In this document: positions 13,823 through 21,355 of the stretch, piece by piece
Position numbering within the stretch: position 1 is the stretch's first letter
How the letters are laid out: the number at the start of each line of letters is the position of its first letter
Virus record (IMG/VR): IMGVR_UViG_3300022540_000681
Span: 1-35,149 of that record
Length of the DNA: 35,149 nucleotides
Direction: 5' to 3' (one strand)
DNA from: a virus
The notes under the pieces: generated by a model
Seen by the model: the letters and a program-made list of their open reading frames with translations, nothing else
What the model was told of the DNA's origin: nothing
Databases searched by the model: none
Program-made: the position numbers and the translations under genes

Positions 13823-13828
13823 ATTGCT

Positions 13829-14473
13829 ATGGATATAAAAGATAGAACAGTAGGAATTACAGAAATTAAATGTAAAGTTTGCCAGGTAGAGCAAAGCGTT
13901 GATAATTACCATATTTTCATATCAAACCATAAACAAGGTGATAGGGAGTATTCTTATAGAAGATATAGGGCTACCTGTAAAAAATGTCAGCAGAAAAGAT
14001 ATAAAAAGTATCATGAGGATTATTACGTAGAGAATAAAGGCCAATATAAAAAAAATGGTGCTAAATGGCATCAAGAGAATAAAGCGAGATTATACCAAAA
14101 AAGAAAAGACAGATTAAAGAATGATGAAGCTTTCAGAATTAAAGAAGATGCCAGGATCGCATTAAGGAAAGCCATTAAATACAAGAAAGGTGATAGGGCT
14201 GTAGTTATAAACAGGCTATTAGGCTGTACAGGAAAGCAAGCTTATGATTACCTTGTATCTATCGGATATGATGAAAAGATCCACACAATTGATCATATAA
14301 TCCCTTATGACTATTTCAATTTTCTCCTGGAAGATCATCAATTAGTTTGTTTTAACTACAGGAATCTACAACCATTAACCAGGGATGCCAATATAAAGAA
14401 ATCAAATCATCTCCAGGAAGGTTGGCAAGAAAAATTAAAATATATTTGTAATGAATTAGGGATACAACTATAA
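13829..14473 (+). CDS. HNH homing-type endonuclease, 214 aa
   Basis: Probable mobile endonuclease inserted between head genes. An N-terminal zinc finger (CKVC at 15-18, CKKC at 50-53) and a very basic helical linker precede the HNH core: HTIDHIIP (152-159, D155-H156), FNYRNLQPL (175-183, N179) and DANIKKSN (186-193). Earlier in-frame ATGs (13799, 13802, 13811) have no ribosome binding site; ATG 13829 sits at the predicted +1 of its own promoter. A strong two-way hairpin follows. Private promoter, leaderless start and position fit a selfish insertion in the late operon. Confidence 0.75.
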   Translation: MDIKDRTVGITEIKCKVCQVEQSVDNYHIFISNHKQGDREYSYRRYRATCKKCQQKRYKKYHEDYYVENKGQYKKNGAKWHQENKARLYQKRKDRLKNDEAFRIKEDARIALRKAIKYKKGDRAVVINRLLGCTGKQAYDYLVSIGYDEKIHTIDHIIPYDYFNFLLEDHQLVCFNYRNLQPLTRDANIKKSNHLQEGWQEKLKYICNELGIQL

Positions 14474-14512
14474 CTATACGGCCTAACTTTTAATAAGTCA
14501 GGCCGTATAGTT
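14472..14512. terminator. 18-bp stem hairpin between convergent operons
   Basis: AACTATACGGCCTAACTT (14472-14489) pairs with AAGTCAGGCCGTATAGTT (14495-14512), one mismatch. It lies between the HNH gene and the convergent leftward operon. There is no long T-run on either side, but the stem is very stable; it probably ends transcription in both directions. Confidence 0.7.
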
Positions 14513-14529
14513 AGTAAGTGATTGGATTA

Positions 14530-14757
14530 TTATGCTATTACGGAATCAGGATCATTAAGAAACTTATCCCCTTCAGTCCTCCATTCACAACCATGCTTTT
14601 CATACATAGTTAAAAGCCAGTATAAAACATTTGCCTGTTCTGCTTCTGATTTATTTTCTATAACTAAGCCTTTACCCCTCAATCTTTCTGCAATCTTTGC
14701 GCAAGTAAAATTAGGCCTACCAAGAATTTCTTTTACAGTATCATCAAAATCAATCAT
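14530..14757 (-). CDS. Conserved small phage protein, 75 aa
   Basis: Last gene of the leftward early operon. AAGGAGAGATAT precedes the ATG at 14757 and rules out longer in-frame starts. LRGKGLVIENKSEAEQANVL, then YWLLTMYEKHGCEW matches a widespread phage family in which a helix with S-E-x-E-Q-A is followed by W-L-L; its function is not established. Confidence 0.7.
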   Translation of the reverse strand: MIDFDDTVKEILGRPNFTCAKIAERLRGKGLVIENKSEAEQANVLYWLLTMYEKHGCEWRTEGDKFLNDPDSVIA

Positions 14758-14783
14758 ATATCTCTCCTTAATAATAGTTAGCT

Positions 14784-14945
14784 CTATAGTTTTATAATAA
14801 ATCCTATCCCAGCAATTAAAACGCCAGTAGTGCACGCTTCAGATGATCCCTCTATATGAGTAAATATCCCAAAAACAGAGATTACAGCTATTGCAACCCC
14901 TAAAGCGATCAAGATAAAGGCAATCACCAATTTAAAGATTCTCAT
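14784..14945 (-). CDS. Small two-pass membrane protein, 53 aa
   Basis: MRIFKLVIAFILIALGVAIA starts a long hydrophobic helix, then a short loop (THIEGSSEACTT) and a second hydrophobic segment (GVLIAGIGFII) ending KL. AAGGAGAGG precedes the ATG. It sits among small early genes rather than in the lysis cassette, so an exclusion or membrane-modifying role is as likely as a holin. Function unknown. Confidence 0.6.
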   Translation of the reverse strand: MRIFKLVIAFILIALGVAIAVISVFGIFTHIEGSSEACTTGVLIAGIGFIIKL

Positions 14946-14979
14946 ATCCTCTCCTTAATCTCTTAGTAGTTAGATTGTA

Positions 14980-15156
14980 TTATTGATTTTTAGTCGGGGC
15001 GTGATCAATATGCCTAATTATATCAAACCCAGAACATTTCTTTGAACATCTAACATCGGTTGCAGTCCACATCGTACCCGTCATCCTTGTACTTAAATGA
15101 TAATATCTGACATCAGCGCCACATTTAGGACATTTTTCTTTTTGTTCTTCACTCAT
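14980..15156 (-). CDS. Small zinc-ribbon protein, 58 aa
   Basis: CPKCG at residues 9-13 and RCSKKCSG (36-43) form a four-Cys zinc site separated by a basic strand region (RYYHLSTRMTGTMWTATDV). AAGGTGG precedes the ATG. Probably binds nucleic acid or a protein partner; no specific family is recognised. Confidence 0.65.
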   Translation of the reverse strand: MSEEQKEKCPKCGADVRYYHLSTRMTGTMWTATDVRCSKKCSGFDIIRHIDHAPTKNQ

Positions 15157-15187
15157 TCTCTACCACCTTATATTTGATAACTAAATA

Positions 15188-15334
15188 CTACTTTTCAATG
15201 TTAAAATCATCGAGATCCTGATTAACTTCTACCAGTTCCACTTCTTTTGATGATAATTTATTAACCAAAGCTTCAATTTCAGATTCAAGACGCTCTTTCT
15301 CATCATGCAATCTGCTCCATCTTTTATTATCCAT
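15188..15334 (-). CDS. Small coiled-coil protein, 48 aa
   Basis: MDNKRWSRLHDEKERLESEI, then heptad repeats with Leu, Val and Glu to DLDDFNIEK, an almost continuous coiled coil. AAAAGGATAA precedes ATG 15334, four bases after the preceding stop. A longer in-frame reading from 15400 lies inside the upstream gene and lacks a ribosome binding site. Confidence 0.65.
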   Translation of the reverse strand: MDNKRWSRLHDEKERLESEIEALVNKLSSKEVELVEVNQDLDDFNIEK

Positions 15335-15338
15335 AATA

Positions 15339-15518
15339 TTATCCTTTTCTCGCATCAATGAGCGCGTCAGCGATTTCGTAAGCCTGTTTAGCCGCATCAC
15401 AATAAGTGTAATAAGTTGTCTTTTTGTCTGAAAGAATCCCTACAGAAATTGCATGACAAGCGAATAGATCCCGTAGAGACATTTTAATCTTTTTTACTTT
15501 AACTTTTCTTGTTTTCAT
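15339..15518 (-). CDS. Conserved small phage protein, 59 aa
   Basis: A basic start (MKTRKVKVKKIKMSLRDLFA), then a helix ending QAYEIADALIDARKG. S-L-R-D-x-F-A near the front and A-Y-E-I-A-D-A at the end is a pattern found in many phage early proteins of unknown function. AAGGAGC precedes the ATG. Confidence 0.7.
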   Translation of the reverse strand: MKTRKVKVKKIKMSLRDLFACHAISVGILSDKKTTYYTYCDAAKQAYEIADALIDARKG

Positions 15519-15532
15519 AATTAGCTCCTTGC

Positions 15533-15799
15533 CTAAACACTACGGCTGTTTTTCTTTGGTTTTTCAAATAATGAATTTTTAGAATCAAGCCATATAGGGG
15601 GTTGTGTATCCCCTGACATTATCCCTATCCATACATGCCCATGAAATAGAAACATTATCCTTTCCCATAGTGAAGTTGTCCACAAACTTATACATGTCCC
15701 ATTCTGGCTATATATCCACAGGCTTGAACATTCTTCATCTGTCATTGTTGGAGGCTTTTTTAATTCAATGGTTGCCTCTTTAAAATGTATTGGTATCAT
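15533..15799 (-). CDS. Conserved phage protein with Trp-rich core, 88 aa
   Basis: First gene of the leftward operon. PTMTDEECSSLWIYSQNGTC, then SLWERIMFLFHGHVWIGI and TQPPIWLD match a widespread phage family (I-P-x-x-F-K-E-A start, M-T-D-E-E-C, W-E-R, V-W-I-G-I-x-S-G-x-T-Q-P-P-x-W-L). The Trp/Phe-rich middle may be a membrane-associated helix. Function is not established. AAAAGGAGAGATT precedes the ATG. Confidence 0.72.
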   Translation of the reverse strand: MIPIHFKEATIELKKPPTMTDEECSSLWIYSQNGTCISLWTTSLWERIMFLFHGHVWIGIMSGDTQPPIWLDSKNSLFEKPKKNSRSV

Positions 15800-15824
15800 A
15801 ATCTCTCCTTTTACTCATTGTTGA

Positions 15825-15847
15825 GTTAATCATTTCAAGTGATTAAC
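15825..15847. repeat. 8-bp inverted repeat in the leftward leader
   Basis: GTTAATCA (15825-15832) and TGATTAAC (15840-15847) are perfect reverse complements around seven bases. It lies between the leftward promoter and its first gene, in the 5' untranslated region, so it may be an operator or an RNA hairpin. Confidence 0.5.
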
Positions 15848-15881
15848 CTTCAAGATGCGATTTAAAATCACACCTAAATAA

Positions 15882-15910
15882 ATTATACAGAATCATGCAT
15901 AAAGTGTCAA
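15882..15910 (-). promoter_or_regulatory. Perfect consensus promoter for the leftward operon
   Basis: On the minus strand, TTGACA (15905-15910), exactly 17 bases, then TATAAT (15882-15887). Every base of both boxes matches consensus, so unregulated it should be very strong. Confidence 0.92.
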
Positions 15911-15923
15911 TAATAACATTGAC
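15906..15923. promoter_or_regulatory. Operator-like inverted repeat covering both -35 boxes
   Basis: GTCAAT (15906-15911) and ATTGAC (15918-15923) are perfect inverted repeats separated by six bases. Each half-site falls in a -35 box of the two divergent promoters, so one bound dimer could block both. Part of the symmetry comes from the TTGACA boxes themselves. Confidence 0.55.
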
Positions 15924-15948
15924 GTGAAATAACACATAACTGTATAAT
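15919..15948 (+). promoter_or_regulatory. Promoter of the Rha-like regulator, leaderless type
   Basis: TTGACG (15919-15924), an 18-base spacer and a perfect TATAAT (15943-15948). The ATG at 15955 is seven bases past the -10. ATAACACA (15929-15936) lies in the spacer, ending six bases before the -10. Confidence 0.8.
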
Positions 15949-15954
15949 CATACT

Positions 15955-16614
15955 ATGAGTGATATAATAAAAGTAGAGAACAAGAAGTGTTTTATTGATT
16001 CTGAGGGTCTGGCATTGTTGGCAGACATAGAAAGAAGATCTATTACAAGATTGATAACTAATCATTATAAGGATCTTGAAGAGTTTGGGGTTATGCGATT
16101 TGAAATCACTAAACCCGAAAAGTCAGGTGGGAGGCCTAAGACTCTGTATATGCTGAATGAACAGCAAGCCACATTACTTACAACCTTTATGAAGAACAGC
16201 GACAAGGTGAAGAAGTTTAAAAAGAAGCTTGTAAAAGAGTTCTTCAAGATGAGGGACTATATTCAGAAACAGGAGATAACAAGAGCAATAGGCATTGAGA
16301 CCCGTAAATCCCTAACCGATGCAGTACAGGAGTCAGGAGAGCCAAAAAGAACACACGGACATGCCTATAGTCTTTATACAAACATGGTTTATGATCTTGT
16401 CGGATTGAAAGATAAACAGAACACATGGAGAGCAGGTCGGAACCAATGTGCATCTGACTACAGCGAAAACTTCAGAGACGATTTAACACCTGATGAATTA
16501 AAACGAGTAGAACAGGCTGAAGCCTTTATTAAACCTCTCCTTGAAATGGATAAACAGTACAAAGAAATCCAGACAATATTAAAGCCTCTCTTTGAAACAA
16601 AGGAGATCAAATGA
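15955..16614 (+). CDS. Rha-family phage regulatory protein, 219 aa
   Basis: Probable phage regulator or antirepressor acting on DNA. The N-terminal domain (residues 1-105) follows the pRha pattern: FIDSEGLALLADIERRSITR, then GRPKTLYMLNEQQATLL and KKLVKEFFKMRDYI. The C-terminal part from GHAYSLYTNMVYDLVGL resembles the variable second domains of these regulators. There is no Shine-Dalgarno; the ATG lies at the predicted +1, so the mRNA looks leaderless. It is divergent from a perfect-consensus promoter with a shared inverted repeat, as expected of a switch regulator. Its stop overlaps the next start. Confidence 0.75.
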   Translation: MSDIIKVENKKCFIDSEGLALLADIERRSITRLITNHYKDLEEFGVMRFEITKPEKSGGRPKTLYMLNEQQATLLTTFMKNSDKVKKFKKKLVKEFFKMRDYIQKQEITRAIGIETRKSLTDAVQESGEPKRTHGHAYSLYTNMVYDLVGLKDKQNTWRAGRNQCASDYSENFRDDLTPDELKRVEQAEAFIKPLLEMDKQYKEIQTILKPLFETKEIK

Positions 16615-16883
16615 AGTATATAGATCCATATTCAAAAATATTAGAATTGACAAAGAACCTATATGTAAAACATCAAAAGATGGACGGCGGGTATCTTGTT
16701 GATACAATGGTGAACTTTTATAAAAGAGAGCTTGCGACAGCTAAATCCGGTATAAACACTTGGGGTGAGAAAACATCGGATTTGCATTGCGGTGAATTAG
16801 CAAAGAAAGAAAAAAAGATTTGCCAACAGCAAGCAAAAATATATAGGGCTATAATTAAAGGGATAAACAGTATACAGAGATAA
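16611..16883 (+). CDS. Hypothetical protein, 90 aa
   Basis: AAGGAG precedes the ATG, which overlaps the regulator's stop. Helical and basic, with Lys-rich AKKEKKICQQQAKIYRAI near the end; possibly a small nucleic-acid-binding or partner protein of the regulator. No family recognised. Confidence 0.6.
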   Translation: MKYIDPYSKILELTKNLYVKHQKMDGGYLVDTMVNFYKRELATAKSGINTWGEKTSDLHCGELAKKEKKICQQQAKIYRAIIKGINSIQR

Positions 16884-16895
16884 AGGATAAATAGA

Positions 16896-17060
16896 ATGAT
16901 AGAAAATAAATGGTACAAATGTGAAGTGGAATTAGCCGCTGGTATTAATGAATCAACAACTATAACAACAATCTTCCAGGCGTTCGGAGAAGATGAAGAA
17001 AGATATTATGATGTTGAAGGTTCAGGATATATGAAAGACCTTTGCAAAATATACAGATAA
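16896..17060 (+). CDS. Hypothetical acidic protein, 54 aa
   Basis: AAAGGAT upstream of the ATG. MIENKWYKCEVELAAGINES starts a small beta-rich protein, ending YMKDLCKIYR. No family recognised. Last gene of the operon: an intrinsic terminator begins 25 bases after the stop. Confidence 0.6.
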   Translation: MIENKWYKCEVELAAGINESTTITTIFQAFGEDEERYYDVEGSGYMKDLCKIYR

Positions 17061-17084
17061 ATAAATTGCACCATATTTACAGAT

Positions 17085-17110
17085 AGCTCCCATAATGGGG
17101 GCTTTTTTTT
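17085..17110 (+). terminator. Intrinsic terminator of the regulator operon
   Basis: AGCTCCC (17085-17091) pairs with GGGGGCT (17097-17103), five-base loop, followed by a run of eight T (17103-17110). It isolates the regulator operon from the late structural genes. Confidence 0.9.
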
Positions 17111-17138
17111 AGTTATAATTGCATGGATTACTTAACTA

Positions 17139-17167
17139 TTGATAACCTAACATACATGTAGTATCAT
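17139..17167 (+). promoter_or_regulatory. Promoter for the scaffold and capsid genes
   Basis: TTGATA (17139-17144), 17 bases, then TATCAT (17162-17167). Each box has five of six consensus bases. The scaffold ATG is about 80 bases downstream. Confidence 0.65.
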
Positions 17168-17247
17168 GGTAAGTATAAAGAATCTTATGTAAAGATAAAA
17201 TATTTTACTGATCCGGGCATGTACTGGAACGGGAAAGGATGAATTAA

Positions 17248-17895
17248 ATGGAAGAATTACTGAAGCTTATCAAAGCTGGATTGAAAGATGGTGCTGATAT
17301 TGCAGCAATTGAAACACTTGTAAAGGGCTTAGATGTACTTGCAGGGGTTAAGACTGTAGAAGAAGCAAAGGAACTTATTGCCAAGACTGATTTATTGAAA
17401 AGTGCAAATGATAGTTTAGTATCTATTGCAGTAAAAAGTCATGATGATAAATTCACAGCTGATAAATTACCGGGTCTGTTAAAAGATGAAAGGGAAAAGA
17501 CCATTAAAGAGGTCAACCCTGAAGAATCAAAAGAACAGAAGATCATTAGAGAGCAGAAAGAGAGAATTGATGCTCTTGAGGCTACAGGGAAACGATCAGT
17601 ATTGAAATCATCATTGCAGGCAAAAGCAAAAGAGCTTGATTATAGCGGTGATGTTGATTTATTTCTGAATCACGGGGATAAAGCTGTTTCTTTACTCGAA
17701 AGTGAGGCAAAGCGGTATAAATCCGCAGTTGATGAGCGTGTAAGTAACGATATAAAGAAGTTGTACGGAGATGCAAAGCCGAAAACGAGCACTGTTGATC
17801 CTGCAAAAACAATTAAACGGTCTGACTTTGAGTCAATGACTATAGACAAACAGAGAGAAATTGCTCTTAGTAAGGACTTTTCTGTTGTCGATTAA
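17248..17895 (+). CDS. Capsid scaffolding protein
   Basis: Directs procapsid assembly and is then removed. Identified by position directly before the coat gene and by its make-up: 215 aa, highly charged, helical, with a central coiled coil (KEQKIIREQKERIDALE about 94-111) and a basic region further on. No protease domain is fused, which fits the P22-like coat next door. AAAGGAT precedes the ATG. Confidence 0.75.
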   Translation: MEELLKLIKAGLKDGADIAAIETLVKGLDVLAGVKTVEEAKELIAKTDLLKSANDSLVSIAVKSHDDKFTADKLPGLLKDEREKTIKEVNPEESKEQKIIREQKERIDALEATGKRSVLKSSLQAKAKELDYSGDVDLFLNHGDKAVSLLESEAKRYKSAVDERVSNDIKKLYGDAKPKTSTVDPAKTIKRSDFESMTIDKQREIALSKDFSVVD

Positions 17896-17908
17896 TAGGA
17901 GCTAACAA

Positions 17909-19066
17909 ATGGCTAATACATTAACAGAGCTTATCGGAACGCTTTATCATGCGTTAGATACAGTATCGAGAGAACTTGTTGGATTTATCCCGGCAGTTCG
18001 TAGAGATTCAGGAATAGAGAGAGCGGCAAAGGGGCAGACTGTTTCTTCTCCTGTTGTACCGTCTTTCGCTGCCGCAGATATTACACCTGGGGCTACTGGG
18101 CCTACCGGAGCAGATCAGACAATCGGAAAGGTTGATTTATCAATATCTAAATCAAGATATGTTCAGTTTTCGTGGAATGGGGAAGAACAGAAAGGACTAG
18201 GGAATAACGATAATCCTTTGGTTAACCCTATTCTTTCAGACCAATTCGCCCAGGCATTTAGAGAATTGACAAACGAGATTGAGGTTGATGTTGCCGGGCT
18301 GTATACAAAAACCTCCAACTCCGTTGGTGCTGCCGGGACATTACCTTTTGCAACTGCAGGTAATTTGTCAGATTTCGCTGGATCTCTTGAGGCTCTTAAT
18401 GTAAACGGTTCTCCTTCTTCAGATCTTCATATGGTGCTTTCAAACGCATCCGCCGGAAGCCTGAGAGGTAAACAGTCTGTCCTATTTAAAGTGAACGAGG
18501 CCGGGACTGATAACATGCTCAGAAACGGAGCACTTGGAAGAATTCAGTCTTTTATGGTTGGAGAATCTAATCAGGTTCCATCTCATACAAAAGGAACAGG
18601 AACTTCTTATACTTCTGATACTGCAGGTTATGCGATTGGGGCTACTTCTATAACTCTGATTACTGGATCAGGAACTATCCTTGCGGGTGATACAATCACA
18701 TTTGCCGGTGATACAACTAAATACGTTGTTAAAACAGGCCTTGCCGCTCCTGGCGTTCTTGTTCTTGCGGGGCCGGGGCTTAAAGTTGCTCTTGCCACTT
18801 CAGCCGTTGCTCTTACTGTTGGGGCCACCTCTACAGGGCAGAACCTTGCATTTGATAGAAACTCTATTGTCCTTGCAACAAGACTTCCTGCCCTTCCGAC
18901 TGAAGGGGATGAGGCACAGGACAGAATGACTATCGTTGATCCTTTTAGTGGTCTTGCGTTTGAAGTTGCTATATACAAGCAGTTTAGACAGGTTACATAC
19001 TTTGTCGGTATTGCCTGGGGTTATGAGATGGTTAAACCGGAACACGCGGTTATACTGTTGAGCTAA
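17909..19066 (+). CDS. Major capsid protein, P22 gp5-like
   Basis: Coat protein of the HK97 fold, P22-like branch. ELIGTLYHALDTVSRELVGF near the N-terminus with AVRRDSG, KVDLSISKSRYVQFSWNGEE (about 72-91) and FRELTNEIEVDVAGLYTK are typical of P22-type coats. Residues about 227-312 form a Gly/Thr-rich beta insertion (GYAIGATSITLITGSGTILA) where P22 has its I-domain. The C-terminus (VDPFSGLAFEVAIYKQFRQV, then YFVGIAWGYEMVKPEHAV) is the conserved end. 385 aa. A clean terminator follows. Confidence 0.87.
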   Translation: MANTLTELIGTLYHALDTVSRELVGFIPAVRRDSGIERAAKGQTVSSPVVPSFAAADITPGATGPTGADQTIGKVDLSISKSRYVQFSWNGEEQKGLGNNDNPLVNPILSDQFAQAFRELTNEIEVDVAGLYTKTSNSVGAAGTLPFATAGNLSDFAGSLEALNVNGSPSSDLHMVLSNASAGSLRGKQSVLFKVNEAGTDNMLRNGALGRIQSFMVGESNQVPSHTKGTGTSYTSDTAGYAIGATSITLITGSGTILAGDTITFAGDTTKYVVKTGLAAPGVLVLAGPGLKVALATSAVALTVGATSTGQNLAFDRNSIVLATRLPALPTEGDEAQDRMTIVDPFSGLAFEVAIYKQFRQVTYFVGIAWGYEMVKPEHAVILLS

Positions 19067-19082
19067 TCAATTTTAAATCATT

Positions 19083-19102
19083 GGAGCCTTCGGGCTCCTT
19101 TT
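19083..19102 (+). terminator. Intrinsic terminator after the coat gene
   Basis: GGAGCC-TTCG-GGCTCC (19083-19098) with an ultra-stable TTCG tetraloop, then TTTT. It probably lowers transcription of the connector genes relative to coat. Confidence 0.88.
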
Positions 19103-19125
19103 GTCAGTTATAGGAGAAATAGAAA

Positions 19126-19311
19126 ATGAGAGTTGAAACGGTCAAAGTTTATAAAGGGAAAGACGTTGTTATTTGCAATAAATCAGATGTAGAGATCTGG
19201 AATGGAAACGGTTATTTTACCTCTTCACAGCAGAAGAAATCAGCAGAAGATGCAAAGCTGAAAAAGGATGCAGAAGCAGCAGAGAAGAAATCAGGTGTAA
19301 CCCATGGATGA
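19126..19311 (+). CDS. Small head-region protein with charged tail, 61 aa
   Basis: The first 35 residues form strands (VETVKVYKGKDVVICNKSDV, then W-N-G-N-G-Y-F). The rest is a Lys/Ala/Glu-rich helix. AGGAG precedes the ATG. Small proteins of this kind sit after coat genes in many phages; possibly a head decoration or cap protein, not shown. Its end overlaps the next gene. Confidence 0.6.
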   Translation: MRVETVKVYKGKDVVICNKSDVEIWNGNGYFTSSQQKKSAEDAKLKKDAEAAEKKSGVTHG

Positions 19312-19426
19312 TAAAAAGAAATCCCAAAAACTCATCGATATGTATCACGGGACAAAACACCATATACAGGTAAGAGAAAGCCTTGTAGAAGATCATAAAA
19401 AATGCGGGTGGAGACTGAAGAAGTAA
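19304..19426 (+). CDS. Small basic protein, 40 aa
   Basis: MDDKKKSQKLIDMYHGTKHH, then VRESLVEDHKKCGWRLKK. Lys/His-rich and helical. AGGTG nine bases upstream of ATG 19304, inside the preceding gene. Between two structural genes, so perhaps a virion or assembly component; unknown. Confidence 0.55.
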   Translation: MDDKKKSQKLIDMYHGTKHHIQVRESLVEDHKKCGWRLKK

Positions 19427-19438
19427 GGAGGTGTAGTT

Positions 19439-19990
19439 GTGGGTTATAATGGTAGTGATATAGACGCTTTTCAGTTATTCAGATTTGCGTCAGACGATGG
19501 ACTTTTGACGGGTGATAAGAGTATCAATAAAAATTATTCTGGTTCAGGGGTCGGTACTAAAGAATATTACATAGAGGCTCAGCCCGGTGAACAAATATTA
19601 GTATACAGACTTTTGGTGCATGTTGTTGATTCAGGTTCTTTTGACTCTGGCAGCTATGGAAATGGAATAACCCTTGCAAATGGTATTGAGTTCTTTTTTG
19701 AAACCGGAGGAATTAAATTGAAGATTGGGAACGGTTTCCCTGTGAAAACAAATGTTGATTGGGGAAGATATTGTTATGACGTTAATATATCAAAATACGG
19801 ATTAGGGAATGAATCATTAGATGCAAGGTGGACATTTGCAAAAGCAGGAGCACCGGTAACGCTTAAAGCAGGTGACAAACTTGGTGTAAGGGTATCTGAT
19901 GATATGTCTGGACTTGTTGACCAAACACTCCTTTTCCAGGGTCTGCATATTGGTACTCCATCACCTTTATTCCAGGAAATATTGACATGA
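19439..19990 (+). CDS. Structural protein, probable head decoration or fibre, 183 aa
   Basis: GTG start behind AAGGAGGTG. A beta-rich, Gly/Asp-rich protein with YYIEAQPGEQILVYRLLVHV (about 43-62) and SGSYGNGITLANGIEFFF, typical of jelly-roll virion surface proteins. No membrane segment. It lies between coat and connector genes. The exact role is inferred from composition and place only. Confidence 0.6.
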   Translation: MGYNGSDIDAFQLFRFASDDGLLTGDKSINKNYSGSGVGTKEYYIEAQPGEQILVYRLLVHVVDSGSFDSGSYGNGITLANGIEFFFETGGIKLKIGNGFPVKTNVDWGRYCYDVNISKYGLGNESLDARWTFAKAGAPVTLKAGDKLGVRVSDDMSGLVDQTLLFQGLHIGTPSPLFQEILT

Positions 19991-20652
19991 AAGTAATAAC
20001 ACTGGCAAAAACAAAAACACTTTTAGGGATATCGGACACTTCACAGGATGCAGTAATAACCGCACAAATACCGATAATCGACTCTAAGGTGAAGGATATC
20101 ACAAATAACAGGTATAACGACCAGATAATAGGTGATGTGACTGTAGACGTCCTGTATGTGCCTGTGTATGGCTTTACTTGTAATGGTGTCAATTATAAAT
20201 ACAGATCCGGTCGTGTTTGGTGTTCAGGAATAAATAACGATTATTTTATTGATGATCTTGAGGAATATTTGAAAGTTGGTCAGCTTATCGAGGGTGAAGG
20301 AATTCCTGCAGAAACCTATATTGATGAGATTTATTACAATAGTGGATCTATTGAGTTTGATGGTGTAACCTATTCAGTCCCGGTAATTAAATTGTCAGTT
20401 GTCCCTACAGAAACCAATGTTTCAGCACAATTATTTATTGGTGTAACTATCGGGATGCAGACAACAATTGCAAAGGGTATACAGTATTTGATTAATCAGA
20501 CTTCGACCAGTTTACCGTCAAATTCTCTTGCTTCAAAGTCTATTCTTGGTGTATCAAAGTCTTTTGCCGGGAAAGATCAAGAGATAGATAATAAATACGG
20601 GATGCCTTCCTGGTTTGTGAAAGCATTTCCACAGTATCAAGGGGGTCACTAA
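19987..20652 (+). CDS. Head-tail connector protein (gp6/gp15-like)
   Basis: Adaptor ring below the portal. The N-terminus VITLAKTKTLLGISDTSQDA, then ITAQIPIIDSKVKDITNN and the C-terminus (helices, then SKSFAGKDQEIDNKYGMPSW) are typical of SPP1 gp15/HK97 gp6-type connectors. A longer middle region (about 50-150, Tyr/Gly/Asp-rich beta) is inserted relative to the usual 100-aa family and makes it 221 aa. Starts within the preceding stop and shares a base with the next start. Confidence 0.72.
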   Translation: MKVITLAKTKTLLGISDTSQDAVITAQIPIIDSKVKDITNNRYNDQIIGDVTVDVLYVPVYGFTCNGVNYKYRSGRVWCSGINNDYFIDDLEEYLKVGQLIEGEGIPAETYIDEIYYNSGSIEFDGVTYSVPVIKLSVVPTETNVSAQLFIGVTIGMQTTIAKGIQYLINQTSTSLPSNSLASKSILGVSKSFAGKDQEIDNKYGMPSWFVKAFPQYQGGH

Positions 20653-21014
20653 TGGCTTTTCTTGATTGTTTTGCAGAAGAGATGCAAACCCCTGTTGTGA
20701 TACAGGGACTTGGTGAGATAACCGGGTTTGATGCAGCAGGGCAACCAGAATATGGTAGTCCTGTTACTAAATTTGACGGTCTTGCCGGATTTGGTCAGTT
20801 ATCAGCAAATGAACAATTTGTGATGGATCGGATAAACAATCCCTCAACACACAAAATAATCCTTGATCCTATAAAAATTACAGGTAACATTCTCCCGGGA
20901 GATACCGCAATAGTCACAAAAAACGGCGTTGAAGAAACATACGATTTATACAATGGGGAGAATGCATTAGATCTCGACGAGGTATTTGTTGTTACAGCGA
21001 GTATAAAAAGATGA
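20652..21014 (+). CDS. Head closure protein (SPP1 gp16-like)
   Basis: Stopper that seals the connector after packaging. 120 aa, beta-rich; position three of the standard connector series. HKIILDPIKITGNILPGDTA, followed by strands and the end FVVTASIKR, fit the head-closure fold. Overlaps both neighbours. Confidence 0.68.
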   Translation: MAFLDCFAEEMQTPVVIQGLGEITGFDAAGQPEYGSPVTKFDGLAGFGQLSANEQFVMDRINNPSTHKIILDPIKITGNILPGDTAIVTKNGVEETYDLYNGENALDLDEVFVVTASIKR

Positions 21015-21355
21015 GCTTTGAAATAAAATCTAAACTAAAGTGGAATGGCTCAATTGCTATGAAAGATTTTGATATTGCAACAACTAAGGCATTGCATGAG
21101 TCTGCAATACTTGTGGAAGGTAAAGCAGTGGAAAAAGTCAATGTCGATACCGGAACTTTAAAGCAGAGTATTACCAGGGCCGTTGATAAAACAAGGGCTT
21201 TCGTTGGAACCCCTACAGAATACGCTCCTTATATTGAGTTTGGAACAAGATTTCACAAAGCATATCCATTTTTAAGACCTGCTTTTTTTACATCAATCAA
21301 AAAAATAAACAGCATATTCAAAAAATTATACAAGGCGGTAAAATACGTTGACTGA
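21011..21355 (+). CDS. Tail completion protein, HK97 gp10-like
   Basis: NVDTGTLKQSITRAV (about 44-58), VGTPTEYAPYIEFGTR (about 66-81) and AYPFLRPAFFTS are the hallmark segments of HK97 gp10-type proteins. 114 aa is the usual size. It overlaps the next gene by eight bases. Confidence 0.87.
   Translation: MSFEIKSKLKWNGSIAMKDFDIATTKALHESAILVEGKAVEKVNVDTGTLKQSITRAVDKTRAFVGTPTEYAPYIEFGTRFHKAYPFLRPAFFTSIKKINSIFKKLYKAVKYVD

Noticed and set aside
13799-13828. Longer HNH protein from ATG 13799
   Set aside because: No ribosome binding site, and the segment would contain the -10 box of a well-formed promoter whose +1 falls on ATG 13829.
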